From: CAVALG01 sp963630555
Lineage (GTDB): Bacteria; Bacillota; Clostridia; Oscillospirales; Acutalibacteraceae
Assembly (NCBI GenBank): GCA_963630555.1
Contig: CAVGND010000003.1
Coordinates: 27,352 to 91,351, forward strand
Reading direction: 5' to 3'
DNA length: 64,000 nucleotides
This document shows, piece after piece, positions 58,643-64,000 of this stretch (its first letter is position 1; each line of letters begins with the position of its first letter). Under the pieces are notes generated by a model, which saw nothing but the letters and a program-made list of their open reading frames with translations, was not told where the DNA came from and made no database searches. The position numbers and the translations under genes were made by a program.

Positions 58643-58891
58643 ATGGAATTTGTAACGGATAACGAACTGAAACTGGCAAAGGTGTGGTGCTCCCACGCCG
58701 ACCAAAGGGACAAGACAAAGCAGCAAAAGTTGACGGAGTTTATTGCCGATTGCAGGAAAAAGAAGATTTTTGTCTGCGTTTATGAATCGGGCGACGGCAA
58801 TCTTTTGGAAAACACCAAAGAACTGCTTGCCTACAATCTCAATAACCCGACGCCCTGCACAAAGACTTCAAAATCGCGCGACGCGCGGTAG
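58643..58891 (+). CDS. Small hypothetical protein, 82 residues
   Basis: The protein starts MEFVTDNELKLAKVWCSHAD and continues with a basic helix (KTKQQKLTEFIADCRKKK) and a strand (IFVCVYESGDGN). No family is recognised with confidence. GTGAGGAG lies 12 bases before ATG 58643. The last few residues (SKSRDAR) are encoded by a perfect hairpin, CGCGC/GCGCG at 58875-58887, so the original C-terminus may have been replaced by repeat sequence. Confidence 0.55.
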   Translation: MEFVTDNELKLAKVWCSHADQRDKTKQQKLTEFIADCRKKKIFVCVYESGDGNLLENTKELLAYNLNNPTPCTKTSKSRDAR

Positions 58892-58977
58892 AGCAGAGGC
58901 GGCAGCCTGCCGCGCACATAACTCTTAACATTTTTTAAATATCACTTTTCGTTTGACTGCAAGTCATAGAGTTAAAA

Positions 58978-59039
58978 ATAGGGAACATTTGCGGGGATTT
59001 ACCCTGTCAAATGTTCCCTATATTTTTTTGCAAATATCA
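58978..59039. terminator. Strong hairpin terminator (bidirectional)
   Basis: ATAGGGAACATTTG at 58978-58991 pairs perfectly with 59018-59031 and is followed by a T-run to 59039. It can serve the small gene on the plus strand and the decayed gene ending at 59045 on the minus strand. Confidence 0.8.
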
Positions 59040-59044
59040 CATAA

Positions 59045-59479
59045 TTACTTATCAAGCAGCCAATCGACGGCATTGACAACCTCTATGCCCTCATAATTAC
59101 CGAGAGTAAAGCGGTCGAGCGTTATTACCGTTTTCGGATAATTGTCGGTTATGCCTTTGAGCGGAGACATCTCTCTTTCAAAAGTCGACTCCTCGGTCAT
59201 TGAAGCGGTGACCTGATAGTAGAACACATTATCGTTTTTTCTTGCGACAAAATCTATTTCCGCCGCGCCGCTGATAACGCTGCCGCCGTTATCCGCAACA
59301 ATAAAATATTCTCTTTTTTTCAGGCTTGGCTCCGTAATAATTGCTGAGTGAGTCAAGTTCCTTATCAAAATACGCAGTACCCGGAATATCAAGATGAAAA
59401 CGCTCTAAATTTACTCTGATAATTTTTGCGATTTTGCGTTATCTGCGACTGTTATCGGTCTTATTATATAATCGCTCAT
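59045..59479 (-). pseudogene. Decayed chimera: GNAT acetyltransferase 5' part joined to the 3' end of a DUF4143 AAA-type ATPase
   Basis: The gene begins at ATG 59479 after GGGGGAT. It reads MSDYIIRPITVADNAK, then loses frame in a run of four A's. One base more would continue into IAKIIRVNLERFHLDIPGT and AYFDKELDSLSNYYGAKPEK, a GNAT N-terminus. A second shift lies in a run of seven A's, after which REYFIVADNGGSVISGA follows. Then the text changes to AEIDFVARKNDNVFYYQVTA and ends VEVVNAVDWLL-like, the C-terminal part of DUF4143 ATPases. A deletion joining two neighbouring genes is the simplest reading. A 115-residue open frame (59045-59392) remains. Confidence 0.75.
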
Positions 59480-59490
59480 CTTTATCCCCC

Positions 59491-60216
59491 TTAAAAATTC
59501 CACGGCAGATATGCCGCCCCGATTGCCAAAATCACCGACGGAAGCATATTGGCGACATTCAACTTTTTGCCCCAAACGAGATTTACACCGATACAGAAAA
59601 TCAAAACCGAGCCTATCAGTGACAAATATGCAACCGCGGTTTGCGTCATTACGGGTGAAACGAGCCTTGCAAGCAGTGTGATTCCACCCTCGAAAACAAA
59701 CACGGGAATTGCCGAAAAAATTGCGCCTTTACCCATTGAAGAAGTCATTACCGCGATTATAATGCAGTCCAGAACCGACTTGACCGCAAGGGTTGAATAA
59801 TCACCAAGCAAACCATCCTTTATTGCGCCGACAATAGCCATTGCGCCTATTGAAACGGTAAGCGACGCCGTTACAAAGGCGTTCACAAAACCGGCGTCGC
59901 CGCTGTTTCCTGTTTTCTTTTTAAGCCACTCGCCGAAACGCTCAAAGCCTTTTTCTATTCCTATCAGTTCGCCGATAATCGTACCGAACGCCAAACACAA
60001 CACCACAAGCATAGATTTGCCGCTGCTTATTTTCGAACCGCTGATTTTAAGCATTCCCTCCATTGCACCTGCTATGGCTATAAAAATAACGCCGACTCCG
60101 CAGGCTTTATTAAGGGATTCGCGCTGCTGTTCTTTAAACATTTTTTCGGCAAAAAGTCCTATAACTCCGCCAAGCACTATTCCCACACTGTTTATTATCG
60201 TTCCAAGCCCGACCAT
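59491..60216 (-). CDS. DUF554 membrane protein (YdfK-like)
   Basis: A 241-residue protein with about seven membrane segments, beginning MVGLGTIINSVGIVLGGVIG, the DUF554 hallmark. The middle shows LCLAFGTIIGELIGIEKGFE and VTASLTVSIGAMAIVGAIKD. Function is unknown; a transport role is assumed from topology. The RBS-bearing chimera gene follows 12 bases downstream on the same strand. Confidence 0.9.
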   Translation of the reverse strand: MVGLGTIINSVGIVLGGVIGLFAEKMFKEQQRESLNKACGVGVIFIAIAGAMEGMLKISGSKISSGKSMLVVLCLAFGTIIGELIGIEKGFERFGEWLKKKTGNSGDAGFVNAFVTASLTVSIGAMAIVGAIKDGLLGDYSTLAVKSVLDCIIIAVMTSSMGKGAIFSAIPVFVFEGGITLLARLVSPVMTQTAVAYLSLIGSVLIFCIGVNLVWGKKLNVANMLPSVILAIGAAYLPWNF

Positions 60217-60341
60217 CCCGATTTCAGCCCTTGTGTTAAAGTTTTTTTGTTCTTAATATTTTTAATAACGATTTACCGAATATTATACCGCAGAATTATT
60301 AAGAATTCTACCGCCATAAAAAGCAGAAAACGTCGTCCGAT

Positions 60342-60569
60342 TTATATCTCTGGGTAACTGTAGTTTTTAGGTAATGACATTAGGTAATCGGCAGACACCC
60401 TGAAGTAATTGCAAAGAGCCTTTATATCATCTATGCTCGGTTCGTATTTGCCGCACTCTATATATGATACCTTCCGTTGAGTCATATTTACAGCCTTACC
60501 GAGTTGTGTTTGATTTATATTTTTCTTTTCACGAAGCAGTTTGATTTTTTCACCGAAGGAAATCATCAT
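60342..60569 (-). CDS. XRE-family transcriptional regulator (Cro/C1-type HTH)
   Basis: A 75-residue, single-domain DNA-binding protein. The helix-turn-helix lies at residues 7-60 (IKLLREKKNINQTQLGKAVN, then MTQRKVSYIECGKYEPSIDD), followed by LKNYFRV-like ALCNYFRVSADYLMSL. AGGTGATG precedes the tandem ATGs at 60569/60566. It is divergent from a consensus promoter at 60612-60640 that carries repeated motifs, so self-control or control of the TM2 gene is likely. Confidence 0.88.
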   Translation of the reverse strand: MMISFGEKIKLLREKKNINQTQLGKAVNMTQRKVSYIECGKYEPSIDDIKALCNYFRVSADYLMSLPKNYSYPEI

Positions 60570-60600
60570 TTACATCACCTGCGTTATTTTACAATAGAAA

Positions 60601-60640
60601 GAAAATATCTATTGACAAATAGACGGAAAACATCTATAAT
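60601..60640 (+). promoter_or_regulatory. Consensus promoter with overlapping repeat operator
   Basis: TTGACA at 60612-60617 and TATAAT at 60635-60640 are 17 bases apart. GAAAATATCTAT (60601-60612) is repeated as GAAAACATCTAT (60626-60637), each overlapping a promoter element, and CTATT/AATAG flanks the -35 box as an inverted repeat. This looks like an operator for the divergent XRE regulator. Confidence 0.75.
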
Positions 60641-60724
60641 TATTTCAAGAGTTCTGCTTTTCGCGCAAAACTCGACAATTGTAATAGGTCGAATTACAAT
60701 TTTGTAAAAACAGGAGGTTTAATT

Positions 60725-60874
60725 ATGTCAGAACAAACTTTTGAAAATCGGCAGATGATTTCTGCCAAATCGAAGGGAACGGCAGCGGTGCTTTGTTTTT
60801 TCTTCGGTGCTCTCGGAGTACACCGCTTTTATGCAGGAAAAATAGGCACCGGTATACAGTTTAAATTTTCGTGA
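60725..60874 (+). pseudogene. Truncated TM2-domain membrane protein gene
   Basis: ATG 60725 follows AGGAGG and opens a TM2 protein: AVLCFFFGALGVHRFYAGKI then GTGI. The frame then ends after 49 residues (QFKFS) where intact members continue with a second membrane helix. The break coincides with CAGTTTA at about 60857, whose inverted copy TAAACTG lies near 60936, so a small insertion or a rearrangement probably removed the 3' end. It retains a good promoter and ribosome site. Confidence 0.75.
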
Positions 60875-61101
60875 TGACCGCGACAGAATCCGGGCGAAAG
60901 TCCGGTTTCCGATATTTTGCCGCGAATTTTGTAAACTGAATAAACCCGTCATTAATGTAAACACTAATTATCGGTATCAGATACGAACGCACCGAACGGT
61001 TTTCGGGCAGTCTGCAAGCCGAGATTTTTTATTGTCGGCAATTGACCGCACCGCACGCTCGGAGTAAGTAACGAAACATTTAAAAAAGGGAGTTTTAATA
61101 A

Positions 61102-61644
61102 ATGAAAGCAACAGGAATTGTAAGACGGATAGATGATCTCGGCAGGGTCGTTATCCCGAAAGAAATCCGCCGCACAATGCGTATCCGCGAGGGCGACCCG
61201 CTGGAGATTTACACGGACGCGGACGGGGAGGTCATTTTTAAAAAATATTCGCCTATCGGCGAAATGTCACAGACTGCCGTCAAATATTCCGAGGTACTTG
61301 CAAAATGCACACCGTTCGCCGTTGCCGTTTGCGACCGTGACCGTTGCATTGCCGCCGCAGGAATTTCAAAACGCGAAGTCCTTGACCGCCGTGTCGCACC
61401 CTCGCTTGAAGAATACACGGAGGACAGGCGGTCGTTTGTGCTCGGAAAAACCACCGGTGACCAGCCCATTGTGCTTGAAGGGATAAGCCGCCGCGCGGCG
61501 GTTATCATACCCATAATTTCGGCAGGGGATGTTTCGGGTTCGGTCATCCTTTTGCAGGATGAATCAAACTCCCGTCCGGAGGACAGCGACGTTAAACTTG
61601 CAAGCGTTGCGGCGGCGTTTTTGGGCAAGCAACTTGAGGAATAA
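61102..61644 (+). CDS. spoVT: Stage V sporulation protein T
   Basis: A 180-residue transcription factor. The N-terminal AbrB-type domain (MKATGIVRRIDDLGRVVIPK, then EIRRTMRIREGDPLEIY) binds DNA as a swapped-hairpin dimer. A C-terminal GAF-like domain (about 60-178) includes FAVAVCDRDRCIAAAG. SpoVT controls forespore-specific genes late in sporulation. Its presence with SleB supports an endospore-forming host. GGGAG precedes the ATG. Confidence 0.94.
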   Translation: MKATGIVRRIDDLGRVVIPKEIRRTMRIREGDPLEIYTDADGEVIFKKYSPIGEMSQTAVKYSEVLAKCTPFAVAVCDRDRCIAAAGISKREVLDRRVAPSLEEYTEDRRSFVLGKTTGDQPIVLEGISRRAAVIIPIISAGDVSGSVILLQDESNSRPEDSDVKLASVAAAFLGKQLEE

Positions 61645-61787
61645 TTTAAAAGTCAAATAAACAATAACAAAATTCCGCTTTTCGTAATATGATATATCAG
61701 ATATACAGATTACGGAAAGCGGTAAATTCTGCCGTTGGCGATTTTCGGCGCACGGCTCCGTTTTTGGGAAGGATACGGTGTTCCATT

Positions 61788-62327
61788 ATGAATGTTGCGT
61801 TTTTGAAAGACGGCTCAACCGAGATATTTTTAAGCGAGTCCGAGGCGGACACATACGGAATTGATTACATAGTTGAAAATCCGGAAAAACCGCGAAGCAC
61901 CGAACTTTTATCGCAGATAATTTCGGCGGCGCTGCCGGAGTTTAAAAACATAAAAAAAGGCAGTTTTACCGCCGATTTTTACAGGGTGAGGGGCAGCGGT
62001 TTCAAGATAATAGTGAAACGCGAGCGGCAGGTGCTTAGGGTTTGCCCGAGGCAAATCGGGATAAACCGTGCGGTAAAAACAGGAAACGCAGAGCTGCTTT
62101 TGGAATATCTGCGCGCGGTGCGGTCGGTCTGCGGCAACATCAAGTGCAGTCTTTTCCGACAAAACGGTGTGTTTTTTCTGGTTCCGGAACGCAATTTTCC
62201 GCAATTTTATCATCTGGGTTATGAATTTGCCCTCGGTACCGTGCCGCCGCACATTGCCGCCGCACTGATGCGTCACGCCGAAAAAATATCTGACGACGCT
62301 TTAAAGGAACTGTGCACCATATTTTGA
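61788..62327 (+). CDS. MecA-like protein (tentative)
   Basis: A 179-residue protein of two halves. The first has FLKDGSTEIFLSESEADTYG, like the N-terminal recognition domain of MecA. The second shows NIKCSLFRQNGVFFLVPER and a closing helix HIAALMRHAEKIS-like (IAAALMRHAEKISDDALKEL) as in the MecA C-terminal domain. MecA delivers substrates to ClpC. Identity is low and no exact match is claimed. ATG 61788 is used; the frame is open to 61689, but that extension looks non-coding. Confidence 0.5.
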   Translation: MNVAFLKDGSTEIFLSESEADTYGIDYIVENPEKPRSTELLSQIISAALPEFKNIKKGSFTADFYRVRGSGFKIIVKRERQVLRVCPRQIGINRAVKTGNAELLLEYLRAVRSVCGNIKCSLFRQNGVFFLVPERNFPQFYHLGYEFALGTVPPHIAAALMRHAEKISDDALKELCTIF

Positions 62328-62338
62328 ACACGTAAAAC

Positions 62339-62380
62339 GGGCAAGGGAGCCGGCTGTCCCTTGCCCTGTTGCGTTTTATT
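62339..62380 (+). terminator. Rho-independent terminator after the MecA-like gene
   Basis: GGGCAAGGGA at 62339-62348 pairs perfectly with TCCCTTGCCC at 62357-62366 around loop GCCGGCTG, followed by a T-rich stretch ending TTTTATT. Confidence 0.8.
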
Positions 62381-62512
62381 CATTTTAAATTCTGCCTAAA
62401 ACATCGCCGCCGAATAAGGAACGGCGGGGCTGTGACGGAGGGAAAATTCTGCCCACAATAAAAATTTACGCCCGTTATTTATCTGCCGCTGCCACGGCCG
62501 AAAATCTAAAAT

Positions 62513-63730
62513 CTAAAAATCCACCGGCAGGTCATAGTAGCAGCATTTAAGCAGTTTTTCCGCTTCTTCGCGGCTCGGCTGCCTCGGATTTGAGGCGGTG
62601 CAGGCGTCCGCCAGTGCGTTTTCGGCGATTGACGGCAGCCTTTCAAGGAATATTTTTTCCGGCACAAAACCGCTGTCCGTCGGGTAACTGTCTGCCCCGT
62701 AATGCGCTATGCAGAGCGGAATGTTAAGTTTTTTGTTCATTTCCCGAATATGCTTAATAAGCCCCTCAATCTTTGTGCCGTCGTCCGCACCCGCAATATT
62801 CATTCGGTCGGCAATTTTAACATAACGCTCGGCGGCTTCGGGGATTGCGGCGTTAAACGCAATAACTTTTGGCAGATACATAGCGTTCGCCGCGCCGTGG
62901 ATTATGTGTGCGCCCAGGTCTGCAAACGCTGCGCCGGTTTTGTGCGCCAAAGAATGAACAATCCCCAACAGTGCGTTGGAAAATGCCATCCCCGCAAGGC
63001 ACTGCGCATTGTGCATACGGTCGCGCGCCGACTTTTCACCGCCGTATGAATCGATAAGATCCTCATTTATCATCTCGATTGCGTGCAGAGCAAGCGGATC
63101 GGTGTAATCGCTGTGTGCCGTCGATACATATGCCTCAACCGAATGCGTCAGCGCGTCCATACCGGTGTGCGCAACAAGTTTTTGCGGCATTGTTTCGGCA
63201 AGTTCCGGGTCGACTATCGCAACATCGGGGGTGATCTCAAAATCGGCAAGCGGATATTTAATGCCTTTTGAATAATCGGTTATTACCGAGAACGCCGTGA
63301 CCTCGGTCGCCGTGCCCGAAGTCGAAGAAACGGCGCAGAATTTCGCCTTTCGGCGCAATGCCGGAATTCCGAATACGCGGCACATTTCCTCAAATGTGCA
63401 GTCGGGGTGTTCGTATTTTATCCACATGGCTTTCGCAGCGTCAATCGGTGAACCGCCGCCTATCGCAACTATCCAGTCGGGCCTGAACTCACGCATTTTT
63501 TCTGCTCCCGACATTACCGTTTCAACCGACGGGTCGGGCTCAATTCCCTCAATAAGCCGAACCTCCATACCTGCCTGCTGCAGGTAGCCGACAGCCCTGT
63601 CAAGGAACCCGAACCGTTTCATACTCCCTCCGCCAACGCAGACTACAGCCCTTTCACCCTTAAAATTCTTAAGTGCCTCAAGCGCACCCTTGCCGTGATA
63701 AATATCGCGCGGCAGTGTAAATCTTGCCAT
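62513..63730 (-). CDS. Iron-containing alcohol dehydrogenase
   Basis: A 405-residue group III dehydrogenase. The NAD-binding N-terminal domain has VVCVGGGSMKRFGFLDRAV and IVAIGGGSPIDAAKAMWI. The metal ligands lie in HTGMDALTHSVEAYVS (aspartate and histidine), GIVHSLAHKTGAAF and HIIHGAANAMYLP (histidines). Related enzymes reduce butyraldehyde or acetaldehyde, or act on diols, in fermentation; the substrate here is open. It stands alone. AGGAAT-type site precedes ATG 63730. Confidence 0.93.
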   Translation of the reverse strand: MARFTLPRDIYHGKGALEALKNFKGERAVVCVGGGSMKRFGFLDRAVGYLQQAGMEVRLIEGIEPDPSVETVMSGAEKMREFRPDWIVAIGGGSPIDAAKAMWIKYEHPDCTFEEMCRVFGIPALRRKAKFCAVSSTSGTATEVTAFSVITDYSKGIKYPLADFEITPDVAIVDPELAETMPQKLVAHTGMDALTHSVEAYVSTAHSDYTDPLALHAIEMINEDLIDSYGGEKSARDRMHNAQCLAGMAFSNALLGIVHSLAHKTGAAFADLGAHIIHGAANAMYLPKVIAFNAAIPEAAERYVKIADRMNIAGADDGTKIEGLIKHIREMNKKLNIPLCIAHYGADSYPTDSGFVPEKIFLERLPSIAENALADACTASNPRQPSREEAEKLLKCCYYDLPVDF

Positions 63731-64000
63731 TGCAATTCCTCCCTTTGTTTTTTGTTATTATGGTGATTTTTCGCTTGTTTTATTCGGGTGCACCGCTTGG
63801 ATTGCAAAATTTTGATTTTGAATATCAAACTGTAGAGGTAATGTGGGTATGACGGCGGATTAAATCTTAAGTATTGGATTTCAGCCTGTGGATGTTGGAT
63901 ATTAGATGGGGTGAGCGGCGGTTTTTGTGCTGACGGTACGCACTTACCCTTGCCATTCTAGACGTTAGACTGTAGACGTTAGACATTAGATGTGGTGGGC
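63731..64000. repeat. Intergenic dispersed repeat running off the window
   Basis: No gene is seen. The 22-base motif seen twice after atpC recurs at 63933-63954 with few changes. TTAGA-rich units surround it (GGATATTAGATG near 63896; GACGTTAGAC, GTAGACGTTAGAC and ATTAGATGTGG from 63960). The order of motifs matches 8740-8815, so this is a second copy of the same repeat region. Confidence 0.75.

Noticed and set aside
59300..59479. Programmed ribosomal frameshifting in the GNAT-like gene
   Set aside because: A slippery A-run exists, but two opposite shifts would be needed and the product would still end in an unrelated ATPase tail, so decay or sequencing error is simpler.
60875..61101. Structured RNA between the TM2 remnant and spoVT
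   Set aside because: A few short palindromes exist, but no known riboswitch core or terminator was recognised.

Overview
This window is chromosomal DNA from an anaerobic, spore-forming, Gram-positive bacterium. It most likely belongs to the Clostridia, in or near the Oscillospirales/Ruminococcaceae. The evidence is a set of genes typical of that group: SleB and SpoVT (sporulation), rpmH-rnpA-yidD-yidC-jag, an RNase M5-like Toprim protein, RqcH, TrmK, a DUF951 protein, a PyrR-type attenuator, and secreted proteins with dockerin and cohesin-like modules. No rRNA, tRNA, CRISPR array, prophage, intact insertion sequence or recognisable defence system was seen.

Layout. 1-1594 (minus): the 5' part of an MMPL/RND-family transporter and an HdeD-like membrane protein. 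1798-8612 (plus): a complete F1Fo ATP synthase operon, atpI-B-E-F-H-A-G-D-C, with its own promoter. The c subunit carries the residue pattern of sodium-coupled rotors, including a second carboxylate, and the epsilon subunit lacks the C-terminal helical domain. 8613-9424: gene-free DNA packed with hairpin elements. 9425-10093 (minus): spore cortex-lytic enzyme. 10312-13160 (plus): rpmH, rnpA, yidD, yidC, khpB/jag with a strong promoter and a terminator. 13226-29752 (plus): a long co-directional stretch (DUF951, prfA, tsaC, coaE, apeB, galE, YugP-type protease, pncB, lipoprotein, ABC exporter, murD, two M42 aminopeptidases, GNAT, PF06838 PLP enzyme, PfkB kinase). 29954-31159: a GT4 glycosyltransferase.

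31227-37944 (minus): WYL regulator, rnmV-like, holA, alkD-like, rqcH, trmK, DUF1858 and a PHP phosphatase, tightly packed. 38185-38478 (plus): a minimal secreted dockerin protein. 38562-40950 (minus): an unknown protein, then thiN and thiT under a TPP riboswitch with a terminator-type expression platform. 41352-44379 (plus): lon and engB. 44345-53186 (minus): two bacterial PH-domain proteins, rarA, mscL, mtnN, a DagK-type lipid kinase, a membrane-anchored cadherin-like protein and a large cohesin-like/dockerin protein. 53381-58451 (plus): NodB-type deacetylase, lepA, then pyrR and uraA behind a PyrR attenuator.

58643-61000 is a worn region. It holds a small unknown gene, a frameshifted GNAT/DUF4143 chimera, a DUF554 membrane protein, an XRE regulator and a truncated TM2 gene. 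spoVT, a MecA-like protein and an iron-dependent alcohol dehydrogenase follow. The window ends in the same dispersed repeat sequence found after the ATP synthase operon.

Most of the window is housekeeping. The strongest unusual signals are: (1) the ATP synthase rotor and epsilon features; (2) two-stem intergenic repeats whose first stem has a different sequence in each copy but is always perfectly paired around a three-base loop; (3) the decayed GNAT-DUF4143 fusion; (4) a protein with both a cohesin-like and a dockerin module next to a membrane-anchored cadherin-like protein. No wholly new multi-gene system was identified.
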